Assembly: GCA_964538275.1 (NCBI GenBank)
Contig: CAZIFW010000090.1
Coordinates: 1-9,137, forward strand
From: CANIGN01 sp964538275
GTDB lineage: Bacteria; Bdellovibrionota; UBA2428
DNA: 9,137 nt
Direction: 5' to 3'
Shown here: positions 1 to 7,072 of the stretch, one piece after another
Layout: the number at the start of each line of letters is the position of its first letter
Numbering within the stretch: position 1 is the stretch's first letter
Made by a program: the position numbers and the translations under genes
The notes under the pieces: model-generated
Databases searched by the model: none
What the model was told of the DNA's origin: nothing
What the model saw: the letters and a program-made list of their open reading frames with translations, nothing else

Positions 1-544
1 GAGAAAAAATAGATAGCTGGATTTGTACAGCAATAAAATTAAATGCCCAGTTAATTATGGGATGTTCTATGCTCTTAGACTTTAATCTCTGAATTCTCAT
101 AAACTCATTCGCGGCATGCAATCGCACCTCTGGACGAGTCGAATGAAAATAAAGAAGGCTCATGGTGAGTAATTTTATGTCGCTGTAGTTGAAGTCTGAG
201 AATTCGAAAAAAGTGTCGAGAGACATTCCGTGTTTTTGATCAGGAGCTTCGTTGCGAATAATCTCATCTGTTATGTCTAGATCCGTTAATTTAAATCTCA
301 GATGCTGCTGAGTACCTGGCGTATCGGGAAGCGATAAGGTCTCTAAAAGTTGCTGATTTTCAACACTGAGCCCGTCCGCTTCTAGAGCCTCGAAGGTTTG
401 AATCATAGCTCTTTGTATGGGAGCAGGAAGGTGACTGTGCGCGGCCTCTATATTTTTGAAACCTCGAAGTTTGAAAAGGCACGTTCCAGCAAAAGTAGGA
501 TGAGCGCATAGGACAAAAAGGAATAGAAAGGGGTATTTTTTCAT
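1..544 (-). CDS. Exported protein of unknown family, C-terminus cut by window edge
   Basis: An open frame with no stop runs from an ATG at 544-542 to the left edge (181 codons). The N-terminus is a clear Sec signal peptide: MKK, then a hydrophobic stretch at residues 4-18, then a TFA-G cleavage site after residue 19. The mature part is mixed and mostly predicted helical. Residues 137-153 (RPEVRLHAANEFMRIQR) look like one helix pair of a HEAT-type repeat, but one unit is not enough to call the family. I do not recognise the protein. There is one Cys just after the cleavage site (residue 22), but it is not in a lipobox position. No good ribosome binding site precedes the ATG. It lies 124 bp downstream of another exported-protein gene on the same strand. 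Probably periplasmic or secreted; function unknown. Confidence 0.75.
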   Translation of the reverse strand, partial: MKKYPFLFLFVLCAHPTFAGTCLFKLRGFKNIEAAHSHLPAPIQRAMIQTFEALEADGLSVENQQLLETLSLPDTPGTQQHLRFKLTDLDITDEIIRNEAPDQKHGMSLDTFFEFSDFNYSDIKLLTMSLLYFHSTRPEVRLHAANEFMRIQRLKSKSIEHPIINWAFNFIAVQIQLSIFS

Positions 545-609
545 CAAGCCCGCTAATACCAGCCATACTAATGCGTTGAGTCAATGGAAGAAGAGAAGCC
601 GAAACACCG

Positions 610-639
610 ATTCTAAAACAGGCAGTTAAAATTGACCAA
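610..639 (-). promoter_or_regulatory. Candidate sigma70-type promoter for the gene ending at the left edge
   Basis: On the minus strand, TTGGTC (639-634) and TAGAAT (615-610) are separated by 18 bp. The -10 matches the consensus at 5 of 6 positions, the -35 at only 3 of 6. Transcription would start about 60 bases before the ATG at 544. Seen by eye only; AT-rich DNA gives such matches by chance. Confidence 0.28.
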
Positions 640-668
640 GGCTCTCGGCTCCTCTGAGCGAAAAACAG

Positions 669-1379
669 CTATTTGTTCTTAAAAAGCGTGTTGTACGAAT
701 CGCCCTGTAGTGTTCGAACATGCAAAAGAATTTCCTCCGCAGGTAAGCCTTCGGGAACGGTGTAATCTTGCTTGAACTCGGTCACCTTGATGGGACAACG
801 CTCACGAATCTTTCTCATGATGGGCAAAACTGAAAATGAATCTTTTTCGTTTGATATTTCTTCCACACGATCTAATTCATAACAATCGCTAGGTGTGTTT
901 AAGTGCAATATGACTTTGCGAGAATCAGGAACTCTCTCTACAAAATCTACACCTGCATAAACGTGATCATTAACATCAATACTTGCAGCTTGTTTTACAA
1001 TAATTTTTTCTTCAATAAGTTGTGCTGAATCTACATTGGCTTGCACGCGATATTCGCCCGCATCCAATACTTTCAAAGATACTTTTTCCAAAAAAGGTCT
1101 CACAAGCTGAGCACAAACTCCACCTTCAGGAGCTTCGTAAAGTGCTTCAACCACAACCTTCACAAGACCCTCTTCAATTGTTGCCGAGGCCTTAGGTGAT
1201 TTGTAACAAAGATCAGGTAAAACTCCTGAAACAACAACTTGTACGTCATCGTTAGAATCAAAACCCATCGGAGCGAATACTTTTTCGACTGGAATTTGCA
1301 CCCAAGCAGGCGCTGCTTCTGCAAGCCCTACCCAAAGAGCTAGTGCTGGAATCATTCTGGTTAATAATTTTTTATTCAT
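669..1379 (-). CDS. Exported protein with two-fold internal repeat and paired cysteines, unknown family
   Basis: 236 residues. The ATG at 1379 is preceded by a strong Shine-Dalgarno AGGAGG (1390-1385), which fixes the start. Residues 1-22 form a Sec signal peptide (MNKK, hydrophobic core, AEA). The mature protein appears to contain two related beta-rich halves, about residues 33-128 and 138-226. Each begins with a V(F/Y)A motif (VFAPMGF and VYAGVDF), continues with alternating hydrophobic strands, then has a (L/D)CY motif and a second Cys about 30 residues later (Cys58/Cys89 and Cys166/Cys195). This spacing suggests one disulfide in each half, consistent with folding in the periplasm. I do not recognise the family and assign no function. 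The next gene in the same direction starts 124 bp downstream; no convincing terminator lies between. Confidence 0.85.
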   Translation of the reverse strand: MNKKLLTRMIPALALWVGLAEAAPAWVQIPVEKVFAPMGFDSNDDVQVVVSGVLPDLCYKSPKASATIEEGLVKVVVEALYEAPEGGVCAQLVRPFLEKVSLKVLDAGEYRVQANVDSAQLIEEKIIVKQAASIDVNDHVYAGVDFVERVPDSRKVILHLNTPSDCYELDRVEEISNEKDSFSVLPIMRKIRERCPIKVTEFKQDYTVPEGLPAEEILLHVRTLQGDSYNTLFKNK

Positions 1380-1384
1380 TAGAA

Positions 1385-1410
1385 CCTCCTCTTAAGCTCA
1401 CAGACTTAAG
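1385..1410 (-). promoter_or_regulatory. Ribosome binding site and adjacent small hairpin
   Basis: AGGAGG at 1390-1385 on the minus strand lies 5 bases before the ATG at 1379. Immediately upstream, two CTTAAG hexamers (1391-1396 and 1405-1410) can pair into a 6-bp stem with an 8-base loop. The stem is AT-rich and weak. The ribosome binding site is firm; a regulatory role for the hairpin is speculation. Confidence 0.6.
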
Positions 1411-1478
1411 TTCTTAACATGAGGCTCAGACTAGTCACCCCTTTCAAAGAAATACCTGATGCGAGTCATGTCGTGTAA

Positions 1479-1499
1479 AAAAGGTGCCTGGCACCTTTT
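1479..1499. repeat. REP-like palindrome, 10-bp arms around GGTGCC-T-GGCACC
   Basis: AAAAGGTGCC (1479-1488) and GGCACCTTTT (1490-1499) are perfect reverse complements around one central T. It sits between two divergent genes. A GC core flanked by A and T runs gives a hairpin that can look like a terminator in either direction. It also resembles short dispersed palindromes found in multiple copies in some genomes. Only one copy is in this window, so its repeat status cannot be shown here. Confidence 0.7.
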
Positions 1500-1506
1500 A
1501 GTAACT

Positions 1507-1535
1507 TTGCAAGATTGAGTGGAGAGCATTAAACT
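1507..1535 (+). promoter_or_regulatory. Candidate promoter for the M48 lipoprotein gene, possibly leaderless
   Basis: TTGCAA (1507-1512) and TAAACT (1530-1535) are spaced by 17 bp, each matching the sigma70 consensus at 4 of 6 positions. Transcription would start at about the ATG at 1543, giving a leaderless message. That would agree with the lack of a Shine-Dalgarno before this ATG. Visual match only. Confidence 0.27.
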
Positions 1536-1542
1536 CTTGAAC

Positions 1543-2343
1543 ATGAAGAAGCTCTTGTTATTCGCACTTCCAGCATTAAGTGCCTGTGTAACTGTACCTG
1601 GAACAGACTCTAGCCAGTTTAACGTTTTTTCACCGCAGCAAGAATCTCAAATGGGACTCACTGCTTTTAACGAAATCACCAAAAAAGAAAAAGAAGCCAA
1701 CAATCCTCGCGTTAAAGCTATGCTCTTACGTGTAGGAAATAGAATTTCAAAAGTAGCTGAGGCGCGTCACCAATCAGGCTTTCAGTGGGAATTTAAATTG
1801 ATCGAAAGCAAAGAAGCCAATGCTTTTTGTTTGCCTGGCGGAAAAGTGGCTTTCTACACTGGCATTTTAGATCCTCTCGAAAACGAAGCTGCAATGGCCA
1901 TGGTTATGGGACACGAAGCTGCACACGCGACACTCCGCCACGGTGGACAACGCATGTCTGCGGCTTATGGATCGCAAATTCTACTTATGGGCACAAGTTT
2001 ACTTGGAAGCGCTTTGATCAAAGATCCTAAATATCGCGATATGAGTCTGGCTGCCCTCGGCTTGGGTATGAATATAGGCGTTATGCTACCTTTCAGTCGT
2101 TCAAATGAAGCAGAAGCAGATGCTTACGGACTAGAATATGCCGCATCGGCAGGTTATGACCCTTCCGAAGCTGCGGCTTTTTGGAGTCGCTTTGCAGGCA
2201 AAAGTTCGGGCAAGTCGACTCCCGCATTTTTATCTACCCACCCTACGAATGAAAGCCGTATAAAAAACTTAACGGAATTGAAAAAAAAGGTTGAACCCAT
2301 CTACTTAAGATCGCCACAATATGGATTAGGGGAACAAATATGA
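1543..2343 (+). CDS. M48-family zinc metalloprotease lipoprotein
   Basis: 266 residues from the ATG at 1543. A longer reading from a GTG at 1519 adds eight residues, but the ATG puts MKK at the start of a lipoprotein signal with lipobox LSAC, Cys15 being the lipidated residue. The catalytic site is clear: HEAAH at residues 124-128 (two His zinc ligands and the general-base Glu), and NEAEADAYGL from residue 188 with Glu189 as third ligand. The later THP motif with a downstream Arg (about 232-240) is also typical. The family includes LoiP, YcaL and the BepA protease domain, which act in the periplasm on misfolded outer-membrane proteins; there is no TPR domain here, so it is closer in layout to LoiP/YcaL. 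The hydrophobic segment around 143-183 is usual for the family. The stop overlaps the next start (ATGA), so the two are translationally coupled. Substrate unknown. Confidence 0.93.
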   Translation: MKKLLLFALPALSACVTVPGTDSSQFNVFSPQQESQMGLTAFNEITKKEKEANNPRVKAMLLRVGNRISKVAEARHQSGFQWEFKLIESKEANAFCLPGGKVAFYTGILDPLENEAAMAMVMGHEAAHATLRHGGQRMSAAYGSQILLMGTSLLGSALIKDPKYRDMSLAALGLGMNIGVMLPFSRSNEAEADAYGLEYAASAGYDPSEAAAFWSRFAGKSSGKSTPAFLSTHPTNESRIKNLTELKKKVEPIYLRSPQYGLGEQI

Positions 2344-3014
2344 GCAACGAAACAATTCTAGATTCAAGCAACACTCCAGAAATGCAATCACTTGAAACTC
2401 TACATTCTAGCCACGAAATTGGAGACGCTGAATCCAATGTAAAAGTTGCAGAGAATTTTGAAGAAAGTACAAACGAAGAAGAAGGTGCAGCCGTAGAAGC
2501 ATCTGCTCCCGACGTTGAAAATAAAATTGAAAATGAGCCCGAAGAAATCTATCTCACCAAAACTTACGACCTAGATATCGACTTTGATACCTTTAGCGTG
2601 AGTGAAAAACGCGCAGCATCTATTCGCAAATTATTGAGCGATGTAAAAGCTAAAACTTGGATGGCTTCTCTAAAAGATTGGGTAGATGCAGAAGGCCAAG
2701 TTTATTATCCTTACGGCGAACAAACTGAGATGGGTGAAACTCCCTCCAAGCGTATTGCATGGGAAGCGGGCCACGTTCTTGAGAATCTTGAACTTATAAA
2801 TGATGGAGTTGATACCGAAGTTAAAATTGATGGAAAGCGCTACCTCTGTCTTCAAAAGCTTCCCAAGGGAGACGAGTTATTGCTCAGTCACTTTAACCCT
2901 GAATTTACCAGTAAATTCATAAGCTTAGAACCAGAGCTTCACGCCAACCTCAAAGTTTTCTTAAAGGCTAAATCCGACAAGCAAAAAGCTTTTCAAGAGC
3001 GCTTTAAGAAGTAG
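2340..3014 (+). CDS. Acidic cytoplasmic protein of unknown family, coupled to the M48 protease
   Basis: 224 residues. The ATG at 2340 overlaps the TGA of the protease gene in an ATGA junction, with an AGGGG ribosome binding site (2329-2333) inside the protease 3' end. The N-terminal ~70 residues are rich in Glu, Ser and Asn and probably disordered. Residues 75-205 look globular (for example KTWMASLKDWVDAEGQVYY around 105-123 and a strand-rich part at 150-173). The tail is Lys-rich. There is no signal peptide, lipobox or membrane segment, so it should be cytoplasmic, unlike its partner. I do not recognise the fold. Tight coupling implies co-production with the lipoprotein protease, but a direct link between a cytoplasmic and a periplasmic protein is unclear. 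Confidence 0.85.
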   Translation: MSNETILDSSNTPEMQSLETLHSSHEIGDAESNVKVAENFEESTNEEEGAAVEASAPDVENKIENEPEEIYLTKTYDLDIDFDTFSVSEKRAASIRKLLSDVKAKTWMASLKDWVDAEGQVYYPYGEQTEMGETPSKRIAWEAGHVLENLELINDGVDTEVKIDGKRYLCLQKLPKGDELLLSHFNPEFTSKFISLEPELHANLKVFLKAKSDKQKAFQERFKK

Positions 3015-3110
3015 TTATTAGCCGCTGCCAATGTCAGCCTCGCACCTACCCAGATCTTAAAAGGCCTAACCTGCCTTGCTAGACCCTATAGACTCACTTA
3101 AGCCTAGCGT

Positions 3111-5435
3111 GTGGTGCAAAATCATTGGAAAAAAACACGTTTCTTTTTCTTAAATTTATTTGCCTTCAGCATGAGCACGTCTGCTTTTGCAGAAGTTGCT
3201 TGTAACGCTATTATTGATGGTGACGAGCAAGTAAATAACTACTCTAACTTTGCTCCTCTTAGAGAACGCAATCCACAAGTTGCAGGAAACGAAGCTGCAC
3301 TCGCTGAATTCTATGCAAAGTATTACACTCCGCCCGCAACAGCCGCTGCAGCAAGAGAACTCATTGGACAACTTTACAATAAGAGCGGTTGGTTGGATGC
3401 AGGTTGCCCTGCACGAGTAGCTCGCCATCTTGAAAGCAAACCCAATGTATATATTTATGTTGGAGGCTACGGCCAACACGTACAATTAAACGAACAATAT
3501 ATTGATGCGGCTGAAGTGGTGAAATGGATCAACAAGCGAGATCCAAATGCTCTGGTACTTTCGCTTGGTTGGAGTTGCGAAAGTGCAGTTTCAGCTGGAA
3601 AAACTTGGTGTCGTGAAAAAGCCAAAGAATATGCAATCTCCGATGATCATGTAATTTTTCAAACGTTAAAAAAACGTACGCTCGCTTCGCCCACTAAGGC
3701 GATACTTCAACAACTCAAAGTTTATGCCGAAACCAACGGCTCTGCTTACAACGAATCACTCACTCACACGCTAGAAATGGCAGCAAATCTTGTAAATATT
3801 TTACTGAAAGCAGAAGTGAGCAAAGTTCACTTTGTCGGCTACTCATTGGGGGCTCAAGTTGTTACTGAAGTGATGAGTTTTGACTACGATCCGCGCGACA
3901 ACAAAGAAGGTTTTCCTTGGTCTACACGTGGAGTTTGTGCGAATGGCGAAAAAGTTTGTCGCATCTCTGAGCTTTCAAAAGTTGAATGGGGTCTTGCTCT
4001 GGGTGCTCCCGGTTGGACTCCAGCTCTGAGAAATTCCTACAATAAATTCGATGAAAGCACTGGTGTGAGTCCCAAGAGCCAAGCTGAACGTGACGAATAC
4101 GAAAACGGTGGCTTACTTCGCATCGAAGACTACACATATAATCGCAAACTACCTGATGGACGAACGGCTCCTCGCGAATTGAAGTACCATAACAAACTTG
4201 TCATCAACAATAAGCGCTTTGATCCCACTTCTGTCGCGGATGATTCTTATCAGCGCGGAATTGGTGGTTCAGTACTTTTTGAATACAATCACTACGGACA
4301 CGACTACAATCGCCCTTATTTCTGGAACAAAACTTGGGTTTCTAATGTAGAGAAATTCTTGGAAAATAAAAATGCGAAAAGTAATAAAGAATGGGGCGTA
4401 ATTTGGGAAGCTGGCGCAAACTTTGACTTTGAAGACTGCACTCAAGCCAGCTGTCACCCTGAGAGTACCTATGCCATTCACCAACATTTGGGATCACACC
4501 ACGGCCTAGTGCCCATGCGCCCCAAAAATCCTGTGCGAGTCGTTGTCGATAACGGAAGCAAAGCTGTAGCCTTAGAAACAGCTTCGGACAACGCACTTCA
4601 AGCCTATGCTATGGACCAAGAAGACCTCAGAGGATCTGTTGAATTTTCTTGGAAACCAAAATTTGATCTCAATTCCAGCGAAGAGCGAGGTCTTTTTAGT
4701 TACGAAACTTGCGAAGGATCTTCTGAAGATCTTATGCCCCAAGCATATGTTAAAAATGGAGAGCTAGTATTTGAGACACGTTACCAAGGTCGCCTCTACC
4801 AAGCTTATGTAGATGCCCCTACCCTTCGCTCTAAAGTTAAAACTAACGAATGGACTCACGTGTCTTTTGGATGGGAACTTCCAACAGTTTCTCTAGCAGA
4901 TACCTTTAACTCTTTACCCGCAAATGATCCAAGTAAGATTGAACTTGCGCATGAATACCAAGACGGAATCTACATCGCTGCAGGACTTTTAAGAACCCCT
5001 CGCACCTCTATGAGAAAACAACAAAGCAAAGAAGGTAAAGCGGGAACTCTAAGCATTCGCATCAACGGTGAAAAAGTGAGTGAAGCTCCTTTGGGCGAAA
5101 ATAATTCCGAAAGAGACTGTTTAAGCTTTAGCGAAGTTATTTCTGCAAACTCGTTTTCATTGTTAGATGGTTTTTTCCCAGCGTATAATCCCTTTACAGG
5201 ATACGTTGGCGATGGCATTGCACTCACAGGTACTCAAACTGGAAAAACATGCAAAGCTTATAAAATCCGCAACACTGCTGTTCATTTTGGTTGTGCAAAG
5301 AGTTCTTTCGTAAATGCAGCTTCATTGATGGACAACGTTAGAGTCATTTTTGGATCTCCACGCAGTAGTTTCCCAGAACTTAAACCCGAAGGTGGACTCC
5401 CTAAACCTTGGTCTGAAGTTTTAGGTATTCAATAA
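3111..5435 (+). CDS. Secreted alpha/beta-hydrolase (lipase-like) with probable C-terminal LamG-like domain
   Basis: 774 residues from GTG 3111 (GTG 3114 is an equal alternative; no clear ribosome binding site for either). A Sec signal peptide ends at AFA-E (residues 25-28). The N-terminal ~400 residues carry alpha/beta-hydrolase features: a strand and Gly-rich turn VYIYVGGYG (113-121), the nucleophile elbow GYSLGAQ (243-249, Ser245), and His397 in GHDYNRPYFW before a helix, a fitting catalytic His. GxSLGAQ resembles the elbow of pancreatic-lipase-type enzymes. The acid residue is not certain. Residues ~505-750 alternate beta strands with phrases typical of LamG/concanavalin-like jelly rolls: GSVEFSWKPKF, NEWTHVSFGWE, LSIRINGEKV and MDNVRVIFGSP. 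At least 14 cysteines suggest disulfides and an exported location. Likely a secreted or surface esterase/lipase with a binding module; substrate unknown. Starts 96 bp after the previous gene and may share its transcript. Confidence 0.85.
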   Translation: MVQNHWKKTRFFFLNLFAFSMSTSAFAEVACNAIIDGDEQVNNYSNFAPLRERNPQVAGNEAALAEFYAKYYTPPATAAAARELIGQLYNKSGWLDAGCPARVARHLESKPNVYIYVGGYGQHVQLNEQYIDAAEVVKWINKRDPNALVLSLGWSCESAVSAGKTWCREKAKEYAISDDHVIFQTLKKRTLASPTKAILQQLKVYAETNGSAYNESLTHTLEMAANLVNILLKAEVSKVHFVGYSLGAQVVTEVMSFDYDPRDNKEGFPWSTRGVCANGEKVCRISELSKVEWGLALGAPGWTPALRNSYNKFDESTGVSPKSQAERDEYENGGLLRIEDYTYNRKLPDGRTAPRELKYHNKLVINNKRFDPTSVADDSYQRGIGGSVLFEYNHYGHDYNRPYFWNKTWVSNVEKFLENKNAKSNKEWGVIWEAGANFDFEDCTQASCHPESTYAIHQHLGSHHGLVPMRPKNPVRVVVDNGSKAVALETASDNALQAYAMDQEDLRGSVEFSWKPKFDLNSSEERGLFSYETCEGSSEDLMPQAYVKNGELVFETRYQGRLYQAYVDAPTLRSKVKTNEWTHVSFGWELPTVSLADTFNSLPANDPSKIELAHEYQDGIYIAAGLLRTPRTSMRKQQSKEGKAGTLSIRINGEKVSEAPLGENNSERDCLSFSEVISANSFSLLDGFFPAYNPFTGYVGDGIALTGTQTGKTCKAYKIRNTAVHFGCAKSSFVNAASLMDNVRVIFGSPRSSFPELKPEGGLPKPWSEVLGIQ

Positions 5436-5448
5436 ACGCACTGCTCAT

Positions 5449-5477
5449 AAGCTGGCAACTCAAGGGGTTGCCAGCTT
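5449..5477 (+). terminator. Probable intrinsic terminator hairpin after the large hydrolase gene
   Basis: An 11-bp perfect stem, AAGCTGGCAAC (5449-5459) with GTTGCCAGCTT (5467-5477), encloses a 7-base loop. It begins 13 bases after the stop. The following bases, CGCTCTTAAAACC, hold only a weak U tract, so termination may be partial. It separates the hydrolase gene from the small membrane-protein gene. Confidence 0.65.
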
Positions 5478-5504
5478 CGCTCTTAAAACCTATTTTGTGA
5501 ATCT

Positions 5505-5849
5505 ATGAGAATTGCATTACTTCACTGGGTTGTTTCTGCCTTGGCGCTCTTGGCAACTGCTTATATGGTTCCTGGCTTTAAAGTGAGTGGCTTTGTTGCT
5601 GCACTTGTTGCTGCAGTTGTTGTGGGTATTGGAAACGCAATATTGTGGCCCGTATTAGCCTTCCTCACACTTCCACTTACTATTTTAACCTTTGGACTTT
5701 TTCTTTTTGTAGTAAACGGAATTGTTATCAAAATCTGTGCAGCTATAGTTCCCGGATTTGAAGTAACATCTTGGACTGCTGCCATTATTGGCGCAATTGT
5801 TTTAACGATCTTTAGTGCCGTCTTTAAATGGTTTACGGGACTTGCTTAA
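5505..5849 (+). CDS. Small four-helix membrane protein, YvlD / phage-holin-4 superfamily (PF04020)
   Basis: 114 residues with four hydrophobic segments at about 3-21, 28-48, 52-80 and 88-110. The family signature is visible: a GNAILWPVLAFLTLPLTIL stretch (43-61), then FGLFLFVVN. The two halves are related: VPGFKVSGFVAALVAAVVVGI (22-42) and VPGFEVTSWTAAIIGAIVLTI (82-102) align, a two-fold repeat. Despite the 'phage holin' name, these are ordinary chromosomal inner-membrane proteins of unknown role, reported in envelope-stress operons in some Gram-positive bacteria; there is no phage context here. The start ATG 5505 has no strong ribosome binding site. It converges with the next gene, with a 13-bp gap. 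Confidence 0.88.
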   Translation: MRIALLHWVVSALALLATAYMVPGFKVSGFVAALVAAVVVGIGNAILWPVLAFLTLPLTILTFGLFLFVVNGIVIKICAAIVPGFEVTSWTAAIIGAIVLTIFSAVFKWFTGLA

Positions 5850-5862
5850 GACTCAAAAAACA

Positions 5863-6747
5863 CTAAGTTCCCAAGATCCAGTTTTGAATATCTTCACTTA
5901 CGAGATCGCGATCGCGACCAAAAAACAAGTAGTGTTTTGAGTCATAGTGCTTAATAAGTTTCTCGCCCTTGTAAGGGTTAAAGATTTTCTCTTCAAAACT
6001 TTTGTTATCAATAATTTCATCGCCTGTAGCCATAAGAGCAAACATAGGAATATTGATATCAGCAGTTTTGTCTTCGATCTTGGTTTTCATAAGAGTCACA
6101 GCTCTTAAAAAGCTTGCCGTAAAATGACGACGACTCATAGGATCGCCCACAACCCAATCCAAGTAATTTCCTTCCTCTACAAAATGTTCATCTCTTATAG
6201 GTGAACGAAAGTATCGCTTAGAAGGTGAAGTTAAAATATTTAGCTTTGTCAGCAAAGAATAATCCCCCTCAGGAGTGCTGTAAGTTCCAGGAGTTGTAAG
6301 AATGATGGAATCTACTTTGACATTTTTATTTTCAGAAAAATATTTCAGCGCAATCACAGATCCCAAAGAATTTGCCATTACATGGATTGGCAATTGCTGA
6401 CGATTGCGCGAGCGGATAAACTCAAGCGCAGAACCGAAGTCGTCCATAAAATCACTCACGCCATCTACATGACCATGCATTCCTGAACTTAAGCCCGATC
6501 CGCGTCGATCAAAGACAAAAGAAGAAATTCCCTTTTGAGCATTTGCATCACCACCTAAGTACCAACCCGAATGACTTTGCAAACCATGGACGACGAGCAA
6601 AATAGCTTTTGCATTTTCTGCAGGGTAATACTCAGCATAAAGACGAGTACCGTCTTTTGCATTGAAGTTAAGTTGTGTTTTGGAAAGTGCCGGAACACTG
6701 ACAGCAAAAGCGCTGAATAACAAACTCAATTTAAACATGTTTTTCAT
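5863..6747 (-). CDS. Exported alpha/beta-hydrolase, monoglyceride lipase / lysophospholipase type
   Basis: 294 residues from ATG 6747, chosen over a GTG at 6765 because a Shine-Dalgarno AAGGGGG lies just before the ATG and the protein then begins with a proper signal peptide (MKNMFKLSLLFSAFAVSVPALS, about 22 residues). Features of the S33 / Hydrolase_4 group: HGLQSHSGW near residues 54-62 (oxyanion region), DRRGSGLSSG (80-89), nucleophile region ANSLG (125-129, Ser127), acid Asp243 in ATGDEIID, and catalytic His272 in DSKHYLFF. The usual first Gly of GxSxG is Ala here, which occurs in some active members. It probably hydrolyses monoacylglycerols or lysophospholipids outside the inner membrane; exact substrate unknown. 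Its upstream region is the breakpoint of the 636-bp duplication, which begins only a few bases before its ribosome binding site. Confidence 0.9.
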   Translation of the reverse strand: MKNMFKLSLLFSAFAVSVPALSKTQLNFNAKDGTRLYAEYYPAENAKAILLVVHGLQSHSGWYLGGDANAQKGISSFVFDRRGSGLSSGMHGHVDGVSDFMDDFGSALEFIRSRNRQQLPIHVMANSLGSVIALKYFSENKNVKVDSIILTTPGTYSTPEGDYSLLTKLNILTSPSKRYFRSPIRDEHFVEEGNYLDWVVGDPMSRRHFTASFLRAVTLMKTKIEDKTADINIPMFALMATGDEIIDNKSFEEKIFNPYKGEKLIKHYDSKHYLFFGRDRDLVSEDIQNWILGT

Positions 6748-6824
6748 TGAAGCCCCCTTAAGCACCCAAGCTTAAATTTAGCAGCGTGTGTTTTAAGAGC
6801 AAGAAGGAGAGGCTATTATTCAGT

Positions 6825-6839
6825 TAACTCAGAGAGTTA
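6825..6839. repeat. Short inverted repeat upstream of the hydrolase gene (left copy)
   Basis: TAACTC and GAGTTA, 6 bp each, flank a 3-base AGA centre. It lies about 78 bp before the hydrolase start and could be an operator or a small hairpin; also present at 7461-7475 in the other copy. Function not shown. Confidence 0.4.
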
Positions 6840-6933
6840 GCCTCGGTGCTAATTAATTTTTAGTTTTAAGTAACAATGCTAAGAAGTGCATAAATTTCTC
6901 TTTGTTTTCTTAGTTTTAGCTCAGCAATTGAGG

Positions 6934-6954
6934 GCCATAACAAGGCCTTGTGGC
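6934..6954. repeat. Palindrome ACAAGGCCTTGT with outer GCC/GGC arms (left copy)
   Basis: The 12-bp core at 6940-6951 is a perfect palindrome, and outer GCC and GGC extend it with a short bulge. It could be a dimeric protein site, or the stem of a terminator for dnaE read on the minus strand, though no U tract follows. The identical copy is at 7570-7590. Confidence 0.45.
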
Positions 6955-7072
6955 ATACGTTTGTCTCAAGACACACTGCAAGCTAGAGAGGCCTCCACTT
7001 GGTCTGCCACTGATCCAACTGTGAGGATTCCGAATTTGCTAGAGATTTTTTTCGTGCACGTGCGGTTTCAAA

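Larger units (their letters stand above)
6763..7072. other. Intergenic spacer, left copy: upstream region of the hydrolase gene
   Basis: About 310 bp with no convincing gene. It holds three inverted repeats: TAACTC-AGA-GAGTTA (6825-6839); ACAAGGCCTTGT (6940-6951), flanked by GCC (6934-6936) and GGC (6952-6954); and the overlapping palindromes CGTGCACG/GCACGTGC (7053-7063) near the dnaE-fragment stop. A plus-strand frame at 6886-7089 begins with a signal-like stretch but lacks a ribosome binding site. The promoter of the minus-strand hydrolase should lie here, but I see no box pair good enough to name. No classical terminator with a T run follows the dnaE fragment. Confidence 0.55.

Noticed and set aside
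360..584. 74-codon minus-strand frame starting at 584
   Set aside because: It is a shadow frame of the exported protein gene at 1-544, which has the signal peptide and remains open to the window edge.
3061..3077. AAGGC/GCCTT hairpin before the large hydrolase gene as a terminator
   Set aside because: Only a 5-bp stem with a 7-base loop and no T run after it.
5505..5849. Phage holin, suggesting a prophage
   Set aside because: The PF04020 name is historical. No lysin, structural or integration genes are nearby, and such proteins are common in chromosomes.
5837..5872. GGGACTT ... AAGTTCCC as a shared terminator between the convergent genes
   Set aside because: The arms pair only with a bulge, the loop is long, and they lie within the coding ends; too weak to call.
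6914..6934. TTAGCTCAG resembles the D-arm of a tRNA
   Set aside because: No matching acceptor stem, anticodon arm or GGTTCGAATCC-like T arm follows at the right distances.
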